Source of the DNA: Gaertneriomyces semiglobifer
Lineage: Eukaryota; Chytridiomycota; Chytridiomycetes; Spizellomycetales; Spizellomycetaceae
Assembly (NCBI GenBank): GCA_025558075.1
Contig: JAHLKF010000041.1
Coordinates: forward strand, 20,790-84,789
Length of the DNA: 64,000 nucleotides
Direction of reading: 5' to 3'
Shown here: positions 10,989-21,000 of the stretch, one piece after another
How the letters are laid out: each line of letters starts with the position of its first letter
Position numbering within the stretch: the first letter of the stretch is position 1
Made by a program: the position numbers and the translations under genes
Notes under the pieces: model-generated
Told to the model about the DNA's origin: nothing
Database searches by the model: none
What the model saw: only the letters and a program-made list of their open reading frames with translations

Positions 10989-11805
10989 CTACACACACGT
11001 TCCCAAATACGTCTGAATCGTTGTTCGAATTATCTTAAATCAATTCAGTGTGAAATACGAGTTTGTTGGAAAACGGTGCAAAAAACAGCCGTGTTCGGAC
11101 ACACCCGGACGGACAAACCGAGAGGCTTTTGAATTTGTGGAATTCACACGCGTCGCAGCGTCAGCACGTTCGAAAAAATCTTTAAAAATTCAAACACCAA
11201 AACCAAAAAACCAACCCTCCGGATCCGATCGTTTCGCTTTCGCTGTGCTGCTGTGCAATATGTAAAAACCCAAGGAAAAAGAAAGGTATAGCCAATGTCC
11301 TGTTTAGATAAGTACCAAAGAAAAAGGGGGGGGGGGGTTTACGGACCTCCGAACACCCACACAAAACAAAAAAAAAAAAGTAAAAAATGGAGGACCCCAG
11401 CCGCGCACACACATCTCTTTCGCTCTCGGAGCCTTGCGCCTTCTCTCGGAGCCATGATGAGAGGGGGTGTGGGACTTATATAACGAGGTGATTTCTGTTC
11501 GTACAGGTTTTTCTCGATTTGTGGGGCGGGATGTTTAGGCGAAGAACCCATATCCAAAGAAAGACAAGCACCCAAACACACACACAGAGGACAACACATA
11601 GAACACATCGAACACAGTAAACAACACAACACGACACATAGCACACACCGGTTCTCTCTCTGTACCTCTTTCTCTTTCTTTCTATGTCCCTTACAAAAAA
11701 CAAAGAGTTACCCACCACCACCACCACACACACACACAGGGGGGGAGCGACACACATCATTCCCCCCACATTCTAAGCAGCGGTTGGAACAAACAAAGCC
11801 TCTTG
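10989..11805. other. Intergenic, low complexity
   Basis: Contains a G12 tract (11326-11337), A-runs, CA repeats near 11570-11590 and 11735, and pyrimidine runs. This is the upstream region of the UBZ4 gene and the 3' flank of the velvet gene. No coding potential is supported. Confidence 0.5.
11326..11337. repeat. Poly-G tract (12)
   Basis: Uninterrupted run of 12 G preceded by an A-rich stretch. Confidence 0.9.
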
Positions 11806-13731
11806 CTATATACTTTGATTCATCAACTCCTGCTGTTGCTGATGCGTCACATACAACACCCCATCCTGCGTCGACCCCATCGATTCCTCATGTCCAGGCG
11901 GTGGCCGTGACGTCGTAATATGCGTCACAACCTCATTACTATCCATATCCGTATCCTCCCCTTCCATCCCTGACGGTGCTGGTACGTGTTGTTCGTGTCG
12001 TCGTTGTTGGTGTTGGCGTTGACGTTGTGCTGGTGGTGCTGTTGATGGGTGGTGGGGTTGTTGTTGCGGCGATGGCTCTTGTTGTTGTTGTTGTTGTTGA
12101 TTTTGGTCTTCCGACGGCCGTTTGTAGTACGGTTGAAACCGGATGGCCGCATAGTCGTGTCGTAAATGGATCGGCATGCCTTGTCGCGCAAAATGCCGTG
12201 ACAAATCAGTGGATTCTAAAATAGGGTGCAAATGCGTTAAGAAAAGGGCGCGGTTTCAATCAACGGCATCCTCTCGATCGAGCGACGAAAGGCGGCGAAC
12301 GACAAATGAAAACGATGACATACCCATGGTTCCGGGGAAAAAAGCAGGTGTGTAAACTTGAAAGGTATCACTGGTCGTGCTTGCCCATGCTCGCGACGCA
12401 GGTCGGACTTTGGATGTACTCGGATCTAACAATTTGTCCAACCTGTGCAGATAACGAAGAAAGGAAAACGAATGTCAAGCAATGTTCACACTAAGGAGTA
12501 CGAGGGACGGGAAAGAAACCAAACAAACAAAACGAGACAAGGAACGTACCCGGCGACACTATGAACGGAAAAAAACAGTCGATACATTCCGCGCGTTCGC
12601 ACGCCCAGATCATGGAACACAAAGTACATCCCAGGCCGTCCATCCAAATCGTTCAATACATCTGCACAAGCGCAAAAAGAAAGTCGAAACATGGGTTAGG
12701 ACGCATTACACCCACATTGCGACAACAGCCAAATGGGAATAACTTACGACACGGTACGACAGTACTCCCCACCAACGTCTTGTAAATCTTTTCCTCGCCG
12801 CTTCCAGGATTCGTACCCTGCGGCGGGGCGGTGATGGCTGTATAAGGTTTGAATTCCTCATCGGTGGGTGGGTGTTGTATGTATCCTTGTCCATCTTGTG
12901 ATTGCTGTTGTTGTTGTTGTTGTTGTTGGTGTTGTTGATGTTGTGGTGGGTAATGCACCTGTGGGGGTTGATAAGGTCGAACCTGAGGAGCACCAGCACC
13001 ACCAGCGGCAGTAGTAGAAGCAGAAGCACTAGTAGAAGAAGTCACAGCACTTCCTCCTCCTGGCGCGGTCGGTGTAGCAGACGAACTCGACTGTGGAGCA
13101 CTCCCACTACTACCTCCGCCCCCTGTCCCACCACTCGTATTTGTGGCGCGGAGGACGAGTGCGCGGTCACTGATCCCATCTTCGGCACGCAATGTGGCGT
13201 GGCAGATGAGGGTCGGTGTCCTCTCGTAATCGACGGTGATGGGAACGCCGTTCTGTGTGATCAAGAGTTGGAGAATCGGTGGTGGATCACTGTGAAAAAG
13301 GAAGCGCGCGGGACAGAAAAGAAAGAAAAGGCGTGCATTTGCTGTTAACGGGACGAGGTCTTTGCGAGACACCACAAAAACGAGGTGCTTCTCCATTCTG
13401 CAACCATTGGAAGAACACAGACACACAACAGAAACAGACAGAACACTTACATCAACCGTCTCTCCAAGGTTTTAGCAAACCCACACATCCTAGCCTGCAC
13501 CGGTTGCTGCCTCACAACCACCTCATACTCAAACCCCTCATCCGGTCCCGTCGCAGGCCCACTCGCAGCAGCCGCATTCAAAGCGTTCATCGAAAACCCG
13601 AAAGCGCCAAACCCTTCTCCTCCCATGTTGACAGCGGCAATGGCTGCTGCTGTGGCTGCGTCGATGGTGCCCGGTGGGAGGGTTCCCGGTTGGATCTGTG
13701 GTAGGTGGGGAGGTAGAGAGGGATGGGACAT
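11806..13731 (-). CDS. velB: Velvet-domain transcription factor, VelB-like, five exons
   Basis: Minus-strand exons 13731-13451, 13289-12748, 12661-12550, 12442-12324 and 12215-11806 join in frame to 487 residues. The velvet domain is spread over all exons. It shows FEYEVVVRQQPVQARMCGFA, then DPPPILQLLI, then CHATLRAEDG, then TLVGSTVVPC, then LNDLDGRPGMYFVFHDLGVR and MYRLFFSVHSV, then FQVYTPAFFPG and ESTDLSRHFARQGMPIHLR. A Gly/Ser/Ala/Gln-rich insertion of about 110 residues splits the domain between CHATL...ALVLRATN and IYKTLVGS. Such an insertion is known for VelB rather than VosA, hence the symbol. Velvet proteins bind DNA with an NF-kB-like fold and couple development with secondary metabolism, VelB acting with VeA or VosA. 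The tail is Gln-rich. Every intron has GTAWGT/GTACGT-type donors. Confidence 0.86.
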
Positions 13732-14106
13732 TTTTTCTTTTTCTTTCTTTGTCCGTCTTCTGATGATGCTGTTGCTGCTGCTGCTGCGTCGCTTATGGTG
13801 TCGTCACAGGATGCGGTGGGTGGGAGTCTTGGAATGTGCAAAGCGTGTGTTTGCGATGGTGCCGACCGCCTTGAATGAGCGTTGTGAGAAGACTGTTTCC
13901 TCAGTGTGCGTTGATGGGTTGTTTTCCTTTTTGACCGATCAACGGATGATATAAGCTGGGGTTGAATTGGATAGGTTGTGGATGAATGAGGTATTTTTGC
14001 TGCGGCGGGCACTTTTTTTTGTTTCCCCCAATAAAGGCCAGATCGGGGTATCCACTTTACGTTTTTTTCCTCGTTGAAAATGAAAGTGTTCTCTGTGGAA
14101 GAAACT

Positions 14107-14127
14107 TGTGTGTGTGTGTGTGTGTGT
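14107..14127. repeat. TG dinucleotide repeat
   Basis: About ten consecutive TG units. Confidence 0.9.
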
Positions 14128-14483
14128 TGATCAACTACTATTTTGGAATTTACACATGTTGCATACGGCTTATTCCTTCCTTACCCAGTAGGAGTGGTCA
14201 CGATGGTGCAATCACGGATGCAGCCTCCCCTTCCAAATCCTCTTTTTGTCGTTGTCTGTCTGTTGATGTTGAGTGGGGGGAGTGGTGGTGGTGGAGTGGA
14301 GTAGGTGGGTGGTGGTGGGGTTTAGTAAGAGTACAAGATGGTTGAAAGAAAAAAACGAGGGGCCAGTCCTTGAAATGGGCCTCCTGGTTGCAATCCACAG
14401 GAAAGCGTTGAATGAATGGGAGCGGATGCGACAATTGGGGAGCGGGGGGGTGGCCACGGTCGCGCGAATGTATGTGTATATAT

Positions 14484-14505
14484 GGGGGGGGGGGGGGGGG
14501 GGGGG
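14484..14505. repeat. Poly-G tract (22)
   Basis: Uninterrupted run of 22 G; expected to be prone to slippage and G-quadruplex formation. Confidence 0.9.
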
Positions 14506-15036
14506 AGGAGGTGTTTTTGCTGCTATACAGAAAAGTAGAGTATATATAGAAAGAATGGGCGAGTTCTACTTTTTTGGAAGGGGGAACCGACCCGAAATGG
14601 TTCAAATGAACCTAGGGTGTGCAGAGTGATGAGAGAGTGAGTGAGCTGACTGGGTGTTGTGTGAGTGCACGCCTGTGTTGTTGTTGTGTAAGTACTACAC
14701 GTACAGAACAAGAGATAGCGGGGGCGGGATGGCATGGGTGCGTAAGGATGAGTTGGGGTGTTCCAAAGGACTTTTCCAAACTTGTATCCGCTTCCACGGA
14801 TTGCATGTCTTTGGCGATGAAGGATGAATGCAATTTGTGTGTGGGGGGGTGCACCCTGTTCTCGGGATTGTTCGCCAAATGAAGTAATGAATAATAATGA
14901 AAATAAAGTTTTACGTTTTACGAATGGACGGACATGCCACGTTGGGGAAGCGTTGATGAATTGTGAAAGTCGTCGTATACGTCAATTGTCAAGTACAACG
15001 TCATTGCCCCGCCTGTTGCAGTGCAGTGCTCTGATC

Positions 15037-15060
15037 TGTGTGTGTGTGTGTGTGTGTGTG
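15037..15060. repeat. TG dinucleotide repeat
   Basis: Twelve consecutive TG units, followed by a further TG-rich stretch. Confidence 0.9.
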
Positions 15061-15295
15061 CTTCCTGCTGTGCTGTGCGCTGTGCATGTGCGCTGTGTGT
15101 GCTAGGCGGGTGTGAGTTCACTGTTCCCTGTTTCACTGCACTGCACTCACATCCCCTTTGGCATTTGCTACTTTTGTTAAATTCAACAACGGCCCAATGG
15201 CAACGCAACGCAAGGCATTACTAGGACCGCGCGCGCTATCGATCAATTAAGGGCGGGGGACCATCCATTCATCCAATGCATTTAATTTATGTTGC

Positions 15296-15313
15296 GGGGG
15301 GGGGGGGGGGGGG
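15296..15313. repeat. Poly-G tract (18)
   Basis: Uninterrupted run of 18 G. Confidence 0.9.
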
Positions 15314-16482
15314 TTGCTTATTAGTTAGTTAAGTTACCCATCCATCCCCATTAATAATGCTATCATACTATTCCCAACTAACAAACAAACACACTCTCTT
15401 GTTGTGCATGTGATAATTACCGGATCATTCTCGTCTCTTCTTCTTACGCGGTGCGGCCCCCCACCACTCACTCCCCCCCTTTCCTCGCTCACACGCCTCA
15501 CATACTCAATTTCAAATTCATTATTAATTCAAACTCCACTCACTAATAACCAACCAATTAACCAACGGCCCCCCCCCAACTCTTCAAACTCCCAAACCAA
15601 CGGTTGCTCATTCGCAAGCCAGTGGCTACTGTCACGTGAGACTAATGTGGCGGCTGTGTGGCCCGCGGCTCAGGATCGCTAGGCAGTCTAGGCTCAGTGT
15701 GTGTCCTTTGGGTTTTGGCATTTGTGTGTGTTGTTATGCGTTATGTGACAATTTGAGATCTGTTCTGGGTTGGTTGAACGAAAAAAAAATGGAATCCTTC
15801 GCATACCCATGGTTGGCTGGTTGGTGGAGAGTGGGGTTAGGGTGGAGTGAAGAGTCGAGTGGGGTTAGGGCTGTAGGTAGTGCTTACGGGAAGTGTTAGG
15901 TAATGGTAGCGGTGATTATGTCATGTACGCGTGGTGTGCATTCATGTGGAACTGCTTGCTCGTCCTTCCAGACGACGTTGTCAAACTTTATTTAGATTCT
16001 GCTTGCACTTGGAAGAGATAAATATGGAGACGGCGGATAAGATGCTGGGTTTCCCCCTGTGCTACTTGTACTAGCTAGTTCAATTGTCAAAGCAACAGCA
16101 CCACACGCACACACACAAAAACACAATCAGATACTACACCGCGGAAAAAGCGTGGGATGTATATGAAATTTGTATGAATGCACCCCAAACCCACATACAC
16201 TTATATATACCCGACAAGTTGGATTCCATTCTTCTGATATGAGAGAGATATTGTTGTCGGTGCAAAAGTGTATAAAGGGATACAACTCTGCATGGGTGTG
16301 TGCCCTTGTGAGTGTTCCGTTTCTAGAGGGAGGGGGGGCATGAGGGGGATACTATTGTTGCGGAGGAACCCCAAAACCTTTGCCCAACAACAAGCACACA
16401 TACACACACATCTATATCTCAAAGAGACGGAGGTGGCGGCATGACATTGCGAGAGACATAAAAGAGCGGTGGTGCAACCTTT

Positions 16483-16495
16483 CCCCCCCCCCCCC
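16483..16495. repeat. Poly-C tract (13)
   Basis: Run of 13 C, G-rich on the minus strand, about 140 bases before the ATG of the BTB-like gene. Confidence 0.85.
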
Positions 16496-16631
16496 TCCCT
16501 TTTCCTTCTTCTTCATCTGTATTAAACATTACCTCATAATTCCAACCTCGACTGTTACAATTCTTTTTTACTTGAGTTATATAGATCGGTGCTTGCTGCC
16601 CCCACGCTTACACACACTGACAACGAGAAGT

Positions 16632-17540
16632 ATGTCGACCCTGGTTCTCGCTCACCCATCTCATCTCTCCACGACCTTTCGTCCTCCTCTCCGTCCCTAT
16701 TTCTCAGCCGCAACCACAACACTATCCACACCATCCACATCATCAACAGTACCAGCTGTACCATCACCATCAACAACTTCTACGACAATACCAGCAGAAA
16801 CACCACCATCAACACCACCCACCCACTCACTCCCACCCACACCCCCCTCCTCCCCCTCCTCCCCCCAAATCCCCCCCTGCTACATCCTCGAAAAACTCCA
16901 CTCCCTCGGACTCCAACTCTTCAACTCCTCCCAAAACGCAACCTGCATCCTCCGTATCGTCTCTTCACTCTCCTCCCTCTCCTCCCCACACATCTCCCAA
17001 ACGGACCTCTTTTTCTGGTGTCACCCCATATTCATGATTCCTCACTCTTCAACACTCGCTTCAATATTCACACACCATTCGAGGGTCTCACCACTGCCAT
17101 CACCCTCTTTGATATCGAATATTGCTTTCAAGTGGTCTTACTTACACCACAAACCTCATAAAAATAAAGAGAAGAGTAGGAATACACCGGTGATTATTAC
17201 GACACCGACAGTGAAAGATTGCACGCCCCTGCTTAGTCTCCATCTCGCCTCGCCCTCCACTTTTCCCGAACTCTTGTTTGCCATGTACACTGGATCACCG
17301 ACACGGTGGAGACGTGCTCTTGAACGGGACGGTGTCAATGCACAATGGGATGCGGAACGGTTGAGGGTCGTGTTTCCGAATTCAAAACGGGTTGACGTGG
17401 GTGAGGATGAAGAGTCAGATGATGGCGATGATGAGGAGGAGGAGGAGGAGGACGTTGTTGTTGATGGTGATGAGGACGTTGATGGTGATGGTGATGTTGA
17501 TGAGGACGTTGATGGTGATGGTGAGGATGAAGGGCTTTGA
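16632..17540 (+). CDS. Putative fungal BTB-like protein with acidic tail
   Basis: 302 residues from the ATG at 16632. The open frame begins earlier (16380), but the region before 16632 is untranslated-like simple sequence. The N-terminal ~75 residues are Ser/Thr/Pro-rich. The middle contains VKDCTPLLSLHLASPSTFPE, continuing LLFAMYTGSPTRWRRALERD. This is reminiscent of the fungal BTB-like fold in which LHxPxPxxFxxLLxYLYTGxxxRW precedes a helical end. The C-terminus is a run of Asp/Glu/Gly/Val from about 250 on, encoded by imperfect GATGGTGATG repeats. I cannot name the function; a protein-interaction adaptor is the family-based guess. Confidence 0.5.
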   Translation: MSTLVLAHPSHLSTTFRPPLRPYFSAATTTLSTPSTSSTVPAVPSPSTTSTTIPAETPPSTPPTHSLPPTPPSSPSSPQIPPCYILEKLHSLGLQLFNSSQNATCILRIVSSLSSLSSPHISQTDLFFWCHPIFMIPHSSTLASIFTHHSRVSPLPSPSLISNIAFKWSYLHHKPHKNKEKSRNTPVIITTPTVKDCTPLLSLHLASPSTFPELLFAMYTGSPTRWRRALERDGVNAQWDAERLRVVFPNSKRVDVGEDEESDDGDDEEEEEEDVVVDGDEDVDGDGDVDEDVDGDGEDEGL

Positions 17541-18085
17541 TGATAAACAGGATACCTGGGGAATACGCGCGCTCTCTCTCTTTCACTTCTATATGTCTGT
17601 GTGTTGTGTGGGGACTATATAGGATTTTTTCTTTGTTTTCTCTCTCTCTCCTGTTACACTTTTTTGAATATGAGCGATTTTCACTTTTGGTTCATCATTT
17701 TGATTTGTCGTTGGATTGTCTGAGTGCAACCAATAAATACACTTTCGATATACACGTAATGTATTGGGAAAGAAACAAACAAGCAGGACTACCATTCGCT
17801 TTGACACAGGTACGTGCATATATATACCAACTCCCCGTTTTTCCCCCAACCTCCATTCATTCCATGCATTTCCAAAGTGATAGGGAAAAACTAATGACGT
17901 TTTCAATCAAATAAAAGTTCTATCTAAAAACGTGCTACCTATGAGGACCTAACAAAAAACCAAACCAAACAAACAAAAACAACAAAAGGGATCAAAGATA
18001 AAAACGAAACGCCTACAGCTATGCCTTTGTTACATAATACTGCCATATGCATTCTTTCCGCGTGCCGCCGTCAAAAAACACAGTT
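17541..18085. other. Convergent intergenic region
   Basis: 3' flanks of the BTB-like and pseudouridine-synthase genes; A/T-rich, no gene seen. Confidence 0.45.
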
Positions 18086-21000
18086 TTAGAGAATAGTACA
18101 TCCCTTTGCCGGTTCCGGCGTCGGCTCAGTGGCGGCCTTGGTCTCAACGACGGGCACAGACCTTGTCGCTTCCGTTGTGGGTTCGTCTTTCACTGTGGTG
18201 GCAGTTTCGGGCGCAGCATCCAAAATGTGCGTGGTCTCATCCAGGATGGAGGAAACAGTGTCCATGACTTGGTTGGCGACGGCGGTTTCAGCGGATGTGA
18301 GTTGAGATGCGGTGGTCTCGGAGGATGAGGCGACGTCTGCAGCAGGTACCGACTCTGCAGGTTCCTTGGCTTCGACAGGCGCAGCTTGTTCCGCGACTGG
18401 CGCAGGCTCTGTTACTTCTGTGGCTTCAACTTGTTCAGGCTCAGTTACTTTCGTAACTTCAGTAGGCGCAGATGCAGTCTCGTCCGCCACTGCCACAGGC
18501 TCTGTAGCCTCAACAGGTGCAGGTACAGATTCCTCAGCGACAGGCGCAGGTTCTGTAATCTCCTTGGTTTCAACAGGTTCAACTTGTTCAGGTTCGGTTG
18601 CTGCCGCAACTTCAGTTTCTTCCACTGGCGCCGCCTCTGTAGCCTCAACAGATGCAGGTACAGTTTCTTCAACAACAGGCGCAGGCTCCGTAATCTCCTT
18701 GGTTTCAACAGGTTCAACTTGTTCGGGCTCGGTTGCTTCTGTAACTTCAGTATCTTCCGCCACCGGCTCGGCCTCTGTTACTCCTTCTGCGGGTGCAGCT
18801 ACAGTTTCCTCGGCGACAGGCGCAGATGCAGGCTCTGTAGTCTCCTTGGTTTCAACAGGTGCAACTTGTTCAGGCTCAGCTGCTTCTGTAACTTCAACAG
18901 GCGCAGATGTAGTCTCTTCCACCACTGGCTCAACCTCTGTAGTTTCAGTGACTTCGGTTTCGGTTGCATCCATAGCTTCAGCAGGCGCAGATGTAGTCTC
19001 TTCCACCACTGGCTCAACCTCTGTAGTCTCAGCGACTTCTGTTTCGGTTGCTTCCGTGGCTTCAGCAGGCGCGGATGTAGTCTCTTCCGCCACCGGCGCA
19101 GGTACTGTAGCTTCTGCGGGTGCAGGTACAGTTTCTTCGGCAGCAGGCGCAGGCTCTGCGGTTTCCTTGGCCTCCTCGACAGGTGCAAATTCTTCAGGCT
19201 CGGTAATTTCCTTGGCTTCAACAGGTGCAACTTCTGCAAGGTCGGTGGCTTCTGTAGCTTGCTCAGGCGCAAGGGCAGTTTCTTCCGCAACGGGCTCAGC
19301 CTCTGTAGCTTCTACAGGCGCAGGGGAAGGTTCAACAGATGTCACATCCTTGTGCGACTCGGTGTCAGCAGCCGCAACCTCAGCCACAGCGTCTTCAGTG
19401 TGTGTCTCGACGACTGCGTCAGCAACAACAGCAGCGTTTTCAAGATCTGCAGACTCCTGTTGGCGGGTTGCATCATCTTCCTGTACGGGTTCTACCGGTG
19501 TCTCACCCTTGGCGACTGCAACCTCAGCAGGGGATGTTTCAACGATAGCACTCACAACCTCAACCTCTCTGTCCTGTTGATCCACGACGGATGGGGCCAT
19601 GGAGGACTCTACTGCTGCCTCCTCTACCTTCTCATCCTCAACAGAAGCCGGAGCAGCCTCAACAGTGGGCTCAGGTTGGTCGTCAGTAGAGTCAACCACC
19701 GTGGTAGCGTTTACGATTTCCCTTTCGTCATCAGCAGCTTCCTGAGCGACTGACGGTTGCTCCTCAGCGGCCGAGCTCACATCGGCTTCCTCGTTGGCAG
19801 CAGGCGTAGGGACCTCCTCGGCCATCGAATCAACGATAGCATCGCTCACAACAATTTCCTTATCTTCAACGACAGTGGCCTCTGCTTCAACAGTAGTGTC
19901 CTCAACGGGTTCCTGCACCGATGAGTCAACAACAGCAGCAGCGCTCACAGTCTCCTCGCTGCTGTCAGCCACCTCGGACGACGGCTGTGCCTCAGCAAGC
20001 GGCTCCTCCTTGACGTCAGCAGAGTCAACGATGGCGGTCGTGCTAAGAATTTCTCTCTCAGTATCAGCGTTTTCCTGTTGACGGGTGGCATCCGTAGGTT
20101 CTTCGACAGGTGCTGCCTTGTCGTTCACAATCGCTACTTCGCTTTCCTCCGCATGAACAGCTTCGACAGGGCTCGCCTCTGCCGACTCAGTGATGTGCGC
20201 AGTGATAACTTCCTTCTCCACTTCCGCATCTTGCTGCTGGCGGGTACTGGCAACGGCCGCTTCTTGTTCTTCAGCAGGAGTGGCCCCATTCTCAGCAACC
20301 ACTTGATCATTGGCTTCTTCCGTAACGTCCTCAGCGGCCATGGCTGCCGTAGGAGTTGGCTCAACAGTAGAATCCACAATGATCTCCTTCTCAGCAACGT
20401 CGCCTCCCTGTAAAGGAGATGCCTCTACGGGCTTCTCTTCCGCAACCGGGGCCTCAGCGGTTTCCGGAACGACAGCCTCAGTAGATGGGACTGCGGCGTC
20501 CTCGAGTTCGGTTTCGCGGGATTCCACTTCCTCGTCCTCTTCGACAGGGGTTCCGTCCTCCCTGACTTTCTTCAAGTCGGCAACATCCCTCATCAGCTCG
20601 GCTCCAGCTCCACGCTTCGCGGGAACAAGATGTTTGTTCTCATTGTACACTTCCTCAACGGGGCGTTTAGATCCACCGTGGGATGATTCATCAGTCTGAG
20701 GCACGGTGGACTCGGCAACAACTGACTCGTCAGCTGCACCAGATTGTTCACTTTGCTCGGCAGAGCTTTCAGTCGGAACTTCTACCGGGGCCTCAGTAGA
20801 TGGCAACTCGGTCTGATCCTGCTCAGGCTCCGTTTCGCTGGAAGTTGCATCTGCAGAAACCTCAAGGGGCGCATGCGCTGCAACATCTTCAATTTTCGTG
20901 ACGGCTTCTTGAGATGAGGGCTCAACATCGTTCACCTGTTCGCGTTCCTCAACATCCTCTGCATTTGCCGGCACAGAGTTTTCCTCCTGTGAAGCCATCT

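Larger units (their letters stand above)
13732..16631. other. 2.9-kb gene-free region upstream of the velvet gene
   Basis: No convincing gene on either strand. It is dominated by simple sequence: TG repeats (14107-14127, 15037-15060), G22 (14484-14505), G18 (15296-15313), C13 (16483-16495) and many A and CT runs. Its right end should hold the promoter of the 16632 gene. A long regulatory or untranslated region for the velvet gene is plausible. Confidence 0.5.

Noticed and set aside
12902..13348. Plus-strand frame of 148 codons rich in Ser/Leu/Arg
   Set aside because: Antisense shadow of the low-complexity insertion in the velvet gene.
14198..14629. Frames on both strands rich in His/Pro or Gly/Val
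   Set aside because: Products of simple sequence (CAC/GTG and G runs) in the gene-free region.
18312..19753. Two long plus-strand open frames (422 and 455 codons) rich in Ser/Gly/Thr or Cys/Arg
   Set aside because: They lie antisense to the repeat tail of the pseudouridine-synthase gene and are explained by its biased codon composition; no start context, intron or domain supports them.
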